Shown here: in pieces, positions 16,037 to 25,388 of the stretch
Layout of the letters: the number at the start of each line of letters is the position of its first letter
Numbering within the stretch: the stretch's first letter is position 1
From: Gammaproteobacteria bacterium
Lineage (GTDB): Bacteria; Pseudomonadota; Gammaproteobacteria; Pseudomonadales; Azotimanducaceae
Direction of reading: 5' to 3'
Length of the DNA: 37,149 nt
Assembly (NCBI GenBank): GCA_026707905.1
Contig: JAPOVY010000153.1
Location: 1-37,149 of the forward strand
Program-made: the position numbers and the translations under genes
The notes under the pieces: generated by a model
Told to the model about the DNA's origin: nothing
What the model saw: only the letters and a program-made list of their open reading frames with translations
The model's database searches: none

Positions 16037-16578
16037 TTTGGTAGCAGGAGCTCGTTGCCTTCTAAGTACGTAACAATGGTCTTGACGAGTGTCGATGGCG
16101 ATTCTCGATGGGTTTGTAGATGGAGATCTGGGTTCTGAGGTGATTCATACGAATCATCCACCCCAGTGAAATTCTCGATTTCACGTGCGCGAGCTCGGCG
16201 ATATAAGCCTTTCGGATCACGCTCCTCGCACACACTTAAAGGCGCATCAACAAAGATCTCCACGAACTGACCTTGTTCGAAAAGCGATCTCACCGCAGCT
16301 CGTTGACGCCGCAATGGAGAAATCAATGCCACTAAGGCTATGTATCCCTCATCGAGAAAGAGCTTCGCGACTTCCGCGACTCTTCGCATGTTTTCCATGC
16401 GATCCTCTTCGCTAAATCCTAAGTCCGCGTTCAAGGATTGCCGCAAGTCATCGCCATCGAGAGAGCGACACGGTACATGGCGGTCCTTTAACATCGAGGC
16501 CAGCTCGCGTACAAGGGTGGTCTTACCGGCACCGGATAGACCGGTGAACCAAAGAACACACGGTTTATTTCGAATCAA
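16033..16578 (-). CDS. cysC: Adenylylsulfate (APS) kinase
   Basis: 181 residues with the P-loop GLSGAGKT at 13-20, the DGDDLRQSLNADLGFSEEDR segment that binds APS, the lid region RRARAREIENFTGVDDSYE, and the closing PDLHLQT, all typical of CysC. It phosphorylates APS to PAPS. No cysN, cysD or PAPS reductase gene is nearby, so it may serve sulfotransferases rather than assimilation, though that is inference. The start is TTG at 16578. The frame is open upstream to a stop at 16636 but contains no ATG or GTG, so a TTG or a rarer start is forced. Confidence 0.92.
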   Translation of the reverse strand: MIRNKPCVLWFTGLSGAGKTTLVRELASMLKDRHVPCRSLDGDDLRQSLNADLGFSEEDRMENMRRVAEVAKLFLDEGYIALVALISPLRRQRAAVRSLFEQGQFVEIFVDAPLSVCEERDPKGLYRRARAREIENFTGVDDSYESPQNPDLHLQTHRESPSTLVKTIVTYLEGNELLLPN

Positions 16579-16692
16579 AGCACTTGACAGAAAACAAGCG
16601 ACGTCCGTTTCAATCGGGTATCCCTTAATTTGTGACTAGGCGTGGGGCGATGTGCGAATCCATCCATCGTGCGCGACGATCGCATACTAATC

Positions 16693-18366
16693 TCAGTTTT
16701 TCGATAGGACCTTCTCCCAAAGTTCGCGCAGATCTCGATTTAGGTCATGGTCGATGCGCGGCATCGCGTCCAATACCATGGTAGCTCTCGATTCTGAGTC
16801 GTAGTGCGGCCATGTCGGCAAGCCTGCCCCATTTGGATCGCCTGTTCGAACGAATGCGATCAGCGTGTCCGACCATCGCTGCGCGAGCTCGCGTGCGATG
16901 GGGTCTTTACCGTCGTAGCCGATCAATTCACCAGGGTCTGGGCTGTTGAAGCGATTGAACGTAAACGGGATTTCTGCCGCATGTGTCGCACCCACGCTGC
17001 GTCCAAATACCGGTTTGGTGGTCGCATAATCGAATCGATAGAGCCAACCGCCATTGCCAGCGAGTGTAGCTTGCGTGGCACTTCCGACCGCTGATTTCAA
17101 GAACATCGCGTCGAATACGCGTTCTAGAATCTTCATGTCGTCAGCAGACGGATCTTCTGCTCGCAAAGCGTTGATGAACGGTTGCGGGTCCTCGCCCGCG
17201 GTTACTGCGCGCGCCAATCCGTCGAGGAATTCTGCGGCGGCGTTTGGCGCGAACAACGCGAATAGTGCCGAGAAGAAGGTGCCTTCATCTCGATTCGTTC
17301 CGGCGATCAGCGGAACGCCTTGTGCGCCGCGATCTCGTATCGCTTCGTTCGGTGAGCGTGAGACAACGGTGCCGTCGATGGCCGCGCCGAAGTCAGACAG
17401 CACTTCTTGTAACGCGAACAGTTCTTCGGCCGACATGCCATTGAGTTTGTCTACGACGAGATCTTTCGTTGTGTCAAGATGTTCGAGTAAACCGTTCACA
17501 TGGTCTGCTGGCGGGGTTTCTGTTGACCCCGGACTATGCGCGATTGCCTTGTGGTACAAGCCATCAGCCGAAGGTGTGGCCAGAAGCGTCAGTACGGAGG
17601 CGCCGCCCGCGGACTCGCCGAAAATCGTGACGTTCTCAGGGTTGCCCCCAAAGTCAGCGATGTTGTCCCGCACCCACTCAAGCGCAAGCACCTGATCCCG
17701 CATGCCGTTGTTTGCAGAACCGGCGTAGTCGTCGCCGAACGGCGACAAGTCGAGAAATCCGAGTATCCCAAGTCGGTAATTGATCGTCACCACGACGACA
17801 TCGCCCTGAATTGCCAACATTGTGCCGTCGTATCCGTTAGCTGATCCTTGGGTAAATCCGCCGCCATGTATCCAAAACATCACGGGTCGATCCGATCCGT
17901 CGGTGCTGGGTGTCACGATATTCAGGTATAGGCAATCTTCGCTCGTGATTCCGATCGCCTGACCAAAAATGCCGCTTGGCGCTTGTACACAGCGATTTGG
18001 AAATTGCGTGGCATCTATGAGTTCTGACGAAGCATCGGGTTTCTGCGGAGCGCTAAAACGTAGATCGCCAGTAGGCGGTTGTGCATACGGTAGACCCCGA
18101 AAATGTAACGTGCCGTTTTGACGAAGCCCTTTTACGTCGCCGAACTGAGTGCTTACGAGGGTTGAATGAGGTTCGTTGTCCGCGATAGCAAGTTCCGTGC
18201 TCGACTCTTCCGCTAACTCGCTGCTTGCGACGTAAATGGATGACAAGCCGCTCCCGAGTATCAAGATCAGGCGAAACAGTGACGTATAGAGGACGTGAAA
18301 TCGCGTCGAGGAAAGATTTGCGATGTGGACCGATTCACAAGATGTATCTTCGAACATGCGGGACAT
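16693..18366 (-). CDS. Type B carboxylesterase, exported or membrane-anchored
   Basis: 557 residues of the alpha/beta-hydrolase carboxylesterase family. A hydrophobic segment near residues 26-47 may act as a signal or anchor. Landmarks are GLPYAQPPTGDLRF at 91-104, EDCLYLNIVTP at 143-153, the oxyanion loop HGGGFTQG at 167-174, nucleophile S252 in FGESAGG, a likely acidic residue in NRDEGTFFS, and the catalytic His in GATHAAEIPF. It should hydrolyse carboxylic esters outside the cytoplasm; the substrate is unknown. ATG at 18366 is used; ATG at 18357 is an alternative. It stands alone, 114 bp upstream of cysC. Confidence 0.9.
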   Translation of the reverse strand: MSRMFEDTSCESVHIANLSSTRFHVLYTSLFRLILILGSGLSSIYVASSELAEESSTELAIADNEPHSTLVSTQFGDVKGLRQNGTLHFRGLPYAQPPTGDLRFSAPQKPDASSELIDATQFPNRCVQAPSGIFGQAIGITSEDCLYLNIVTPSTDGSDRPVMFWIHGGGFTQGSANGYDGTMLAIQGDVVVVTINYRLGILGFLDLSPFGDDYAGSANNGMRDQVLALEWVRDNIADFGGNPENVTIFGESAGGASVLTLLATPSADGLYHKAIAHSPGSTETPPADHVNGLLEHLDTTKDLVVDKLNGMSAEELFALQEVLSDFGAAIDGTVVSRSPNEAIRDRGAQGVPLIAGTNRDEGTFFSALFALFAPNAAAEFLDGLARAVTAGEDPQPFINALRAEDPSADDMKILERVFDAMFLKSAVGSATQATLAGNGGWLYRFDYATTKPVFGRSVGATHAAEIPFTFNRFNSPDPGELIGYDGKDPIARELAQRWSDTLIAFVRTGDPNGAGLPTWPHYDSESRATMVLDAMPRIDHDLNRDLRELWEKVLSKN

Positions 18367-18972
18367 ACTTGCGAGTCTCTGGCGGATTGGGTGGTGAAGT
18401 GTATTCGTGCTAAATGGGGAAACGAGGCGACGGCGTAAGCCTTTCGAGTTCGTCGCCGTTGTTTAGGATAAGAACAGCAACATAAGCGATCTGGATTGTG
18501 GAATGGTTGTCAAGGTTGATGGCGAGGCGAACACCTTCACAAAGTGTGTGTACCGCTCAATGCACCTCTGTCATGTATCCATTGAGATGTACGTCAACTA
18601 ATCGCCTTTAGATACAAGAAAGTACTATGTTCGTAAATATCGGCGTGAAAAGTCGGTAATTTCCCACTTTTACATACATAAAAGTAGGAATAGTGCTGAC
18701 TGGTGAGTCCCAAGCGCGATAGGACTTAATTTGGAACGGTTTCTTGAGCGGGAGCTACTCACTTGACGAGACGCGACAGTTAGAAAGCGATCGTTGAGCT
18801 ATGGTGCGCGTTATATGAGCGGTCATGTCAACTACGGACCCGAACGAAACTAAGGATGGCGTTGTATCAAACTAGCCAATTTATGACGTAGTCCAGCGCG
18901 CACAATCGAGACTCGCTACGACCAACCCGAATCTTGATAAATAGTGAGATGCCGAAACAGCGCTTCAACAAG
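18367..18972. other. 606-bp intergenic stretch without a recognisable gene
   Basis: This is the longest gap in the window. It separates the 3' end of the sulfatase gene from the 5' end of the carboxylesterase gene, both on the minus strand, so it should hold the terminator of the first and the promoter of the second. No ORF with coding character, tRNA shape or repeat family was seen. Its only clear structure is the inverted repeat listed separately at 18663-18688. Confidence 0.6.
18663..18688. promoter_or_regulatory. Hairpin or operator-like inverted repeat in the long gap
   Basis: ACTTTTA (18666-18672) and TAAAAGT (18679-18685) are perfect arms around the 6-base loop CATACA. The symmetry continues after one mismatch into CC (18663-18664) and GG (18687-18688), so 9 of 10 pairs match. 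No T-tract follows on either strand, so it is not a classic intrinsic terminator. A protein-binding site is as likely as an RNA hairpin. Confidence 0.35.
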
Positions 18973-20424
18973 TCAGTTCAAGCGACCAGTACGTCTGACG
19001 TATTTACGATAACGCGACATGCGATCATGGTCAATACGTGCATCAAGCGGTTCGAGATGGTGTTCGGTCAATTCTTGTTGAACTTCCGCATATTCTGGAT
19101 CATCAACTAAGTTGCGACTCTCGTCAGGAGTCTCCTGTCGATCGATGAATTGCGATGGTTCATGCGTCTCCGTTTTGACGGTAAGCTTATATCGATCGGT
19201 GATGACAGTAGACTCACCAAACAATTCAGAGACAACTGCGTCACAACCACTTTCAGATGCGGGTCCTGAAACGATGGCTTTGAGTGATCGTCCTAACGAA
19301 TCCTTAAATGACTCAACCTCACCTATATCCAACAGCGTATTCGTTAGATCAACTTGCTGAACCAGCTGGTCTGTCTTTTGCGGTTCTGCTTTTGGCGCAC
19401 GGATCAACAATGGAATGTGCACCGAAGGTTCTAAATACACGGTTTTACCCATCAACCCTAAGTCTCCTAGCATCTCGCCGTGATCACTTGTGAACAGAAC
19501 CCATGTGTTGTCGGCAAATCCTGATTTACGGAGTGTTTCGAGGAGCTCACCAACCCAATGGTCGATGAGTGAGATATTGGCGTAATAGTTAATCCGCCAT
19601 TGGCGTCGCTGTTCTCTTGTTGAGCGTGCGATCGTACTGAGGGAATCTAATCTCGCCTTGAGGTACGGCGATGGATTCTCGATTGTCGCTGTTGTACCGA
19701 TGTCGATTTCTTCATCTCGATATAGCGCACGAAAGTCCTCGGGACCGTCGTAAGGGTCGTGAGGTCCTGTAAACTGGACTTGGAGGTAAAACGGCTGTGA
19801 TCTATCGTACGTGGAAAGCCATTCCATCGCTGTACGACCTATAAAAGAATCGATATCACCGAATGTGGGCGCCGGTGATGGTGGTTGTGCCCATGGGGTG
19901 GGGTTCCCCGACCGCAGTTCGTCAAGCCATTCGTTGATGTACTTCCGGTGTGCATCGACGAATCCGTGTTCAGTCGCATAGTCCGTATATGCGCATCCCT
20001 GAGAACCCGTACCAATTGGGTCGTTAACCTCGACCCTCTCTTTAAATCCCCAAGCTTCCAACATATGGTCCATCGATTTAGCGTGTAAGCCTGCTTTAGG
20101 TCCTGGACCAGTGCGCCATAAATGGGTTTTGCCGATGACGGCGGTGAAATAGCCAGCATCGCGCATGCTTCTAACATGGCTACGACCATTGACGTCAGCG
20201 CCCCATGCATTGCTCCATACCCCGTTTTCGCGCGGCAATTGACCTGTCATGATGGCAGCACGAGCTGGCACGCACAACGGTGAATTGGAAATACAGCGAT
20301 TAAAAACGGTGGAGCGGCTGGCGAGTTCGTTTAGATTTGGGGTGATTACGTCAGATTCATTGCGATATCCGACTGCATCGCCACGCCACTGATCAGTAGC
20401 GATTAAGAGAATATTCGGTGGCAT
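18973..20424 (-). CDS. Type I sulfatase, formylglycine-dependent, no signal peptide
   Basis: 483 residues of the alkaline-phosphatase-fold sulfatase family. Metal-binding D11 and Q12 are in LIATDQWRGD. The maturation motif is C51-V-P-A-R55 within LCVPARAAIMTGQ, where Cys is converted to formylglycine. FTGPHDPYDGPE and FTSDHGEMLGDLG supply further active-site residues. Such enzymes hydrolyse sulfate esters, and some relatives act on phosphonate monoesters. The protein begins directly at the first core strand, so it looks cytoplasmic. It is the last gene of the yej-like operon, 37 bp after the yejE-like stop. The activating enzyme is not encoded here. Confidence 0.9.
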   Translation of the reverse strand: MPPNILLIATDQWRGDAVGYRNESDVITPNLNELASRSTVFNRCISNSPLCVPARAAIMTGQLPRENGVWSNAWGADVNGRSHVRSMRDAGYFTAVIGKTHLWRTGPGPKAGLHAKSMDHMLEAWGFKERVEVNDPIGTGSQGCAYTDYATEHGFVDAHRKYINEWLDELRSGNPTPWAQPPSPAPTFGDIDSFIGRTAMEWLSTYDRSQPFYLQVQFTGPHDPYDGPEDFRALYRDEEIDIGTTATIENPSPYLKARLDSLSTIARSTREQRRQWRINYYANISLIDHWVGELLETLRKSGFADNTWVLFTSDHGEMLGDLGLMGKTVYLEPSVHIPLLIRAPKAEPQKTDQLVQQVDLTNTLLDIGEVESFKDSLGRSLKAIVSGPASESGCDAVVSELFGESTVITDRYKLTVKTETHEPSQFIDRQETPDESRNLVDDPEYAEVQQELTEHHLEPLDARIDHDRMSRYRKYVRRTGRLN

Positions 20425-20461
20425 AGATATGCACCATCAGTTCCCTCGCCGCCCTTTGAAC

Positions 20462-21505
20462 TTATGCTGCTTTGCTTGCTAGTAATGCGAGTACGCGTCG
20501 AGGATCGAATGCGTCTCTCACCCCTTCAGAGATGAATATCAGGAGGCAAAGCATGATAGCGAGGGTGAAGAAACCGGTCAGACCTAAAAAGGGAGCTTCA
20601 ACATTGGACCTACCTTGGTTCATGAGCTCGCCGAGGGACGGTGCGCCCTCCGGTAGTCCTAAGCCTAGAAAATCTAGAGCGGTCAACGTTGTTACTGCCG
20701 TGCACAGAATGAATGGCATATTGGTAAGTGTCGCGACCATTGCGTTTGGCAGTACGTGTCGACGCATGATGACGGGGTTTGGGACACCTAACGATCGAGC
20801 TGCACGTACGTAATCGAAGTTACGTGTGCGGAGGAACTCCGCGCGAACTACAGCCGATAGCGGCATCCAGCTAAATAAAGTCAGCAAGATCAGCATTACA
20901 AGCAAGTTGCGTTCGACGATCGTCGACATGATGATCAAGATTAGTAGTGTGGGCAAGCCAACCCAAATTTCGACTAAACGCTGTCCCACAAGATCCGTCA
21001 GACCTCCGAAGTACCCCTGAACTGCGCCGACCGAGATTCCGATCACCGCTGCCATCGATGTCAAAATCAAGCCAAAAATGACGGACAATCGAAAACCATA
21101 AATAAGACGGGCTAATGTGTCTTTGCCGCGATCATCGGTACCTAGCCAATGCTGTGCTGATGGCCACGCCGGTGTTGCAGAGAGCACGTGAAAATCGACC
21201 GTGTCGTAGGCGTAAGGGATGATCGGATAGATGGTAAAGGCATTCTTAGATTCAAGGAGGTCTTCGATGTAAGGGTCGGTGTAGTCAACCACGATATCTA
21301 GCTCGCCACCCAAATCACGTTCGGAGACAAACTCCACGACTGGGAACCAGATATTTCCATCCATCACGATCACGATGGGCTTGTCGTTCGCGATGAATTC
21401 GGCGAAAAGGGTTACAACGAACAAGGTTCCGAAGATCCAAAGGGAGTAATAGCCGCGTCGGTTTGCCTTGAAGTTCGCGAATCCGCGTTCGACGAGTGGG
21501 CTCAT
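20462..21505 (-). CDS. yejE: ABC transporter permease, YejE-like
   Basis: 347 residues. One N-terminal helix (about 20-40) is followed by a long periplasmic loop and then the binding-protein-dependent permease domain with five helices. The ATPase-contact (EAA) loop is visible as VRAARSLGVPNPVIMRRHVLPNA. The HWLGTDDRGKDTLARLIYGFRLS segment and the N-terminal extension are typical of YejE within the peptide/opine/nickel (PepT) importer family. Its start overlaps the yejB stop by 4 bp. It forms an inner-membrane channel with YejB. The substrate of this system is unknown; E. coli YejABEF takes up peptide-like compounds such as microcin C. Confidence 0.88.
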   Translation of the reverse strand: MSPLVERGFANFKANRRGYYSLWIFGTLFVVTLFAEFIANDKPIVIVMDGNIWFPVVEFVSERDLGGELDIVVDYTDPYIEDLLESKNAFTIYPIIPYAYDTVDFHVLSATPAWPSAQHWLGTDDRGKDTLARLIYGFRLSVIFGLILTSMAAVIGISVGAVQGYFGGLTDLVGQRLVEIWVGLPTLLILIIMSTIVERNLLVMLILLTLFSWMPLSAVVRAEFLRTRNFDYVRAARSLGVPNPVIMRRHVLPNAMVATLTNMPFILCTAVTTLTALDFLGLGLPEGAPSLGELMNQGRSNVEAPFLGLTGFFTLAIMLCLLIFISEGVRDAFDPRRVLALLASKAA

Positions 21506-22599
21506 TGGCGCGTCTCAAAGTCGATGCGTGGATCGATCAGCACGTAGCAAAGATCGCCGATAAGCTGCATGGTCAGTCCGATTAACGAAAAGCAATACAG
21601 CGTCCCGAACATGATGGGATAGTCACGCTTTATGACAGCGTCGTAACTTAACAAGCCCAGACCGTTGAGATTGAAGATGACTTCAATTAATAATGAGCCG
21701 GTAAACAGGATGCCGATAAGAGCGGAGGGAAATCCAGCGATGACGATCAGCATCGCATTACGGAAAACGTGCCCGAAAAGCACACGTTTTTCATTGATGC
21801 CTTTTGCTCTGGCTGTTAAAACGAATTGCTTGCTGATTTCCTCCAAGAACGAATTCTTGGTGAGCATCGTGAGGTACGCAAAACCGCCTACGGTGAGTGC
21901 AATAACCGGTAGCGTTATGTGCCAGAAATAGTCTTGAATTTTGTCTAGCCAGCCGAGGTCGCCGAAATTAGCGGACGTTAGCCCTTGTAAGGGAAACCAG
22001 TCAAACGTGCTCTGTCCACCTGCAAAGAGCAGGATCAGCAGGATCGCGAACAGGAATCCCGGGATCGCGTAACCGACAAAGATCACTGTACTCGACCAGA
22101 AGTCGAACGTTGTGCCGTCTCTGACGGCCTTTCGTACCCCGAGAGGTACAGAAATGCTGTAGATCAGCAGCAACGACCAGAGGCCAAGTGAAATCGAAAC
22201 AGGAAAGCGTTCGATTACTAGCTCGTGAACGGGTCGGTTTTGAAAGTAGCTCTCCCCGAAGTCGAACTGAATGTAATTCCAAACCATGGTGAAGAACCGC
22301 TCGTGGGCGGGTTTGTCAAAACCGAATTGCTTATTTAGGTCCTCCAAAAGGTCAGGGTCTAGTCCGTACGTTGTGCTGCTCTGAACCGTACCAGCTGCTG
22401 CCAACGCATCCGAAGACATACCCATATCCCCGCCACCGCTGATACCTTGGGTGGTAGATGTTTGCCCCATCATCATTCTTGCGACGATTTGCTCGATGGG
22501 CCCGCCCGGTGCAAATTGAGCAATCGTGAAGTTAATTAGGATGATGCCGAATAGAGTAACGGGTACGAGGAGGATGCGCTTGGTGATATAGATAAGCAT
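21502..22599 (-). CDS. yejB: ABC transporter permease, YejB-like
   Basis: 365 residues of the DppB/OppB/YejB permease class. The N-terminal helix (MLIYITKRILLVPVTLFGIILINF) is followed by the family's APGGPIEQIVARMMMG segment. A periplasmic stretch of about 60 residues rich in Gly, Met and Ser follows. The permease core has the contact loop TARAKGINEKRVLFGHVFRNA and ends with YVLIDPRIDFETRQ. YejB pairs with YejE in the membrane. Its ATG lies 21 bp after the yejA-like stop and its end overlaps yejE, so translation is coupled through the operon. Confidence 0.88.
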   Translation of the reverse strand: MLIYITKRILLVPVTLFGIILINFTIAQFAPGGPIEQIVARMMMGQTSTTQGISGGGDMGMSSDALAAAGTVQSSTTYGLDPDLLEDLNKQFGFDKPAHERFFTMVWNYIQFDFGESYFQNRPVHELVIERFPVSISLGLWSLLLIYSISVPLGVRKAVRDGTTFDFWSSTVIFVGYAIPGFLFAILLILLFAGGQSTFDWFPLQGLTSANFGDLGWLDKIQDYFWHITLPVIALTVGGFAYLTMLTKNSFLEEISKQFVLTARAKGINEKRVLFGHVFRNAMLIVIAGFPSALIGILFTGSLLIEVIFNLNGLGLLSYDAVIKRDYPIMFGTLYCFSLIGLTMQLIGDLCYVLIDPRIDFETRQ

Positions 22600-22620
22600 T
22601 AGTGAGAGATCACTTCGATG

Positions 22621-24540
22621 TTAGTTCCCACGTAGCTCTGCCAGTCCAGCTTGTAATGCTTTTTCCTTCTCGGGATCCCACCACCATGCGTCGATAACAG
22701 GTACCCGATTCAATGGTCCGGAATCAACGTAACTGAATCGGTCCCAATAAACGGCGCGATAGCCAGGTTGACCCATACCCGGCACCATATAAAACTCCCA
22801 TAGAAGTACTCGATCCAAAGCACGAGTTGCTGCGAACAAGCCCTCAGCGGTGCGAGCTTCGTTCACTTTATCTATAAGGTAATCAACGGCTGGGTTTTTT
22901 ACGCCAGCCCAGTTCAGACTGTTAGGCTCGTCCGCTGCGGCACTACCAAATCGATTACGTAAATCAATACCTGGCATATTGCTAGGAATATAGATATAGC
23001 CACCGCCGTCGAATTTCCGCGCACGCATCCTGTGCTGCCAATTGGATACTTCAGGTGCCACTGCGGACGTTTCAATGCCTACCTGATTGAGCCGTTTCAT
23101 ATAAGGTGTTTTCGCTCTTAGCAACATAGGTGATACGAACACGAAGTCGACTTTAAAACGCTCGTCGGTTTCTTTGTGCCTCAACTGACCATTTTTAAGT
23201 GTCCAGCCTGCTTCATCGAATAACTCAATCGCGCGCCTCATGGCGTCGCGATTGGTGCCGTACCCATCAGACTCTGGTTGATCGAATTCTTCAGTGAACA
23301 CCCGAGTCGGCACCTTATCTCGAATAGGTTCAAGTAGCGTTAGTTCCGCTTCGGAGGGTAGGCCTTCCCAAGCCATTTCTGAGTTGTAAAAGTAGCTGTT
23401 ACCGTAGTCGTAAAACCCATGAAGAATCACGCGGTTGATCCAAGGAAAGTCATACAAAAGGAACAGTGCTTCCCGTACGCGACGATCCTGGAATCGTTCG
23501 ATTCGAACGTTCCAAAACGCGGGCCACCACATACCCCATGAGCGTTTTAAGTAAATCAGGCGTTTTTGAAACAACCCTGCCGCCACTTCAGGGAAGTCAT
23601 ATTTAACCGTCCAGTTTTTAGAGACGGTTTCTTCGCGAAAGTCCAGTACACCCGCTTTATGCGCTTCCGTGATAACTTGCTCATCGCGAAAGTAGTCCCA
23701 CTGGATCTTGTTGTAGTTGTAGCGGCCCCGCATTGAAGGAACGTCCTTTCCCCAGTAATCCTCAAAACGCTCGTAGATCGCTAGCTGGCCAAAGTCGACT
23801 TCGGTCAACTGATAAGGGCCACTCCCTAGCGGGGGATCCGTGACGGTCTTGGATAGATCTTTATCGGCCCAATAGTGCTTCGGCAATATGCCTTGGCCAC
23901 CGTATATGAACGGTGTAGCCGGATTGATTTCGGCGCCTTCCTTGGTGACAAAACACACTTCTCGTTCACCAAAACTGTATATGCGTTCGAGATCGCGGAG
24001 CGCCGTTTTCAGACCGACGTTGCCATGTTCGAGGAAAGCCTCGAATGTCCAGACGACGTCTTCAACTGTCAGCGGTTTCCCGTCGTGCCAGTAGGCGTTA
24101 TCGCGCAGTTTGAATGCCACCCAACGGTAGTCATTTTCGACTGCGATACCCTCGGCTAAACGCCCGTATGCGCTTTGTGATTCGTCGGCGGCACCGGTCA
24201 GCAATGAATCGTAGATAAGGGCACCAGGTCCACCGCTTTCGTAACCCGCAAGCAATCGACCTTTGTCAGGGAGGAAGTTGTAGTTATCGAAGGTGCCGAG
24301 TTGGGGCATCCGCAATATGCCGCCTTTCGGTGCGTTAGGGTTGTTGTAGTCGAAGTGTTGGAAATCTCTAGCGTATTTGAGCGGTAAGACGTAGGACCAC
24401 CCGTGTTGATACTGAGGATTGACGCACGGTTCCGTTTGAGCGTTCACGAACGATGCACATAGCAGTAACACGTACACCGTCCAGCTCGTCGGACACGCAT
24501 ACCACTGATGGTTTAAGCTAGTTGCTTTATGCACAGCCAA
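22621..24540 (-). CDS. yejA: ABC transporter periplasmic solute-binding protein, YejA-like
   Basis: 639 residues of the family 5 solute-binding proteins. A signal peptide with a hydrophobic core at about 22-33 ends near VNAQ. Characteristic pieces include PKGGILRMPQLGTFDNYN at the start of the mature fold, YWHDGKPLTVEDVVWTFEAF, and LGSGPYQLTEVDFG. The length and the DNFNPF-like start fit YejA rather than short dipeptide-binding proteins. It delivers substrate to YejBE. The start is TTG at 24540 or GTG at 24534; no ATG precedes the signal sequence. It is divergent from the SDR gene with only 14-20 bp between the starts. Confidence 0.9.
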   Translation of the reverse strand: MAVHKATSLNHQWYACPTSWTVYVLLLCASFVNAQTEPCVNPQYQHGWSYVLPLKYARDFQHFDYNNPNAPKGGILRMPQLGTFDNYNFLPDKGRLLAGYESGGPGALIYDSLLTGAADESQSAYGRLAEGIAVENDYRWVAFKLRDNAYWHDGKPLTVEDVVWTFEAFLEHGNVGLKTALRDLERIYSFGEREVCFVTKEGAEINPATPFIYGGQGILPKHYWADKDLSKTVTDPPLGSGPYQLTEVDFGQLAIYERFEDYWGKDVPSMRGRYNYNKIQWDYFRDEQVITEAHKAGVLDFREETVSKNWTVKYDFPEVAAGLFQKRLIYLKRSWGMWWPAFWNVRIERFQDRRVREALFLLYDFPWINRVILHGFYDYGNSYFYNSEMAWEGLPSEAELTLLEPIRDKVPTRVFTEEFDQPESDGYGTNRDAMRRAIELFDEAGWTLKNGQLRHKETDERFKVDFVFVSPMLLRAKTPYMKRLNQVGIETSAVAPEVSNWQHRMRARKFDGGGYIYIPSNMPGIDLRNRFGSAAADEPNSLNWAGVKNPAVDYLIDKVNEARTAEGLFAATRALDRVLLWEFYMVPGMGQPGYRAVYWDRFSYVDSGPLNRVPVIDAWWWDPEKEKALQAGLAELRGN

Positions 24541-24554
24541 ATTAAGGATTTCGT

Positions 24555-25337
24555 ATGTCTGTAGCTACCGAATTGTTTGATCTCACCGACCGAGTTGCCT
24601 TGTTAACGGGCGCTTCCAAAGGTATGGGATTATCAATGGCTGAAGGATTAGCGGAACACGGCGCAAAGGTCGTCGTTTCGAGTCGCAAACTAGACCAATG
24701 CGAAGCGGCTGTGGAACAGATAAACGAAAAGTGTGGCGATGAACGCGCGATCGCTGTCGCCTGCAACATTGGATACAAGGACCAGCTGGAGAACTTAGTC
24801 GAAACTACCCGTAGTCGCTTTGGTCCAATTGACATTTTGGTCAGCAATGCGGGTGTCAATCCATTTTACGGAAGGATGTCAGAGATACCGGATTCCGCTT
24901 TCGACAAGACGATGAACTCAAATGTCCGCTCGAATCACTGGTTAGCACACATGGTGGCTCCCGATATGGTCGCCAAAGGTCAAGGCTCGATGATGATCAC
25001 CGCGAGCACTGGTGCGTTCTCGGGTTCCTTGACCTTGGGCACGTACAACATCTCTAAATTAGCCGACATTGCGTTAGTACGAAATCTCGCAATGGAATAT
25101 GGACCGGACGGCATTCGCGTGAACGCGATCTGTCCAGGTTTGATAAAAACCGATTTTGCGCGTGCGTTGTGGGACAATCCTGAAGCCAAACGCAACGCCG
25201 AAACGAATACACCGCTTCGACGTCTCGGCGAGTCGGACGACTTGAAGGGAATCGCCGTTTTCTTGGCTTCGGACGCGAGTACGTACGTTACGGGTCAGGC
25301 AATTGCGGTTTGTGGCGGTACGCATATGTGGCGTTGA
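24555..25337 (+). CDS. Short-chain dehydrogenase/reductase
   Basis: 260 residues with the classical SDR layout: cofactor motif TGASKGMG at 18-25, NAG at 98-100, catalytic Y164 and K168 in YNISK, with S151 or a nearby serine completing the triad, and PG/T segment CPGLIKTDFA after it. SRK at 43-45 after the second strand suggests NADP preference, as for many SDRs with basic residues there. It oxidises or reduces an alcohol/carbonyl substrate that cannot be named. AGGAT lies a few bases before the ATG. It starts head-to-head with the yejA-like gene, hinting at a shared control region. Confidence 0.9.
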   Translation: MSVATELFDLTDRVALLTGASKGMGLSMAEGLAEHGAKVVVSSRKLDQCEAAVEQINEKCGDERAIAVACNIGYKDQLENLVETTRSRFGPIDILVSNAGVNPFYGRMSEIPDSAFDKTMNSNVRSNHWLAHMVAPDMVAKGQGSMMITASTGAFSGSLTLGTYNISKLADIALVRNLAMEYGPDGIRVNAICPGLIKTDFARALWDNPEAKRNAETNTPLRRLGESDDLKGIAVFLASDASTYVTGQAIAVCGGTHMWR

Positions 25338-25388
25338 GCACATAATGAGGTGACTGTGCAGAAATCTCTTCCGGCTGCGTGACTGAGG

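Noticed and set aside
17054-17695. A 213-codon open frame on the plus strand.
   Set aside because: It is antisense to the carboxylesterase gene, which has clear catalytic motifs; the antisense protein has no recognisable feature. The same reasoning removes other long antisense frames such as 456-785 and 5564-5917.
25338-25388. LexA box upstream of polB.
   Set aside because: CTGT occurs once in the gap but the matching ACAG half is absent at the right distance.
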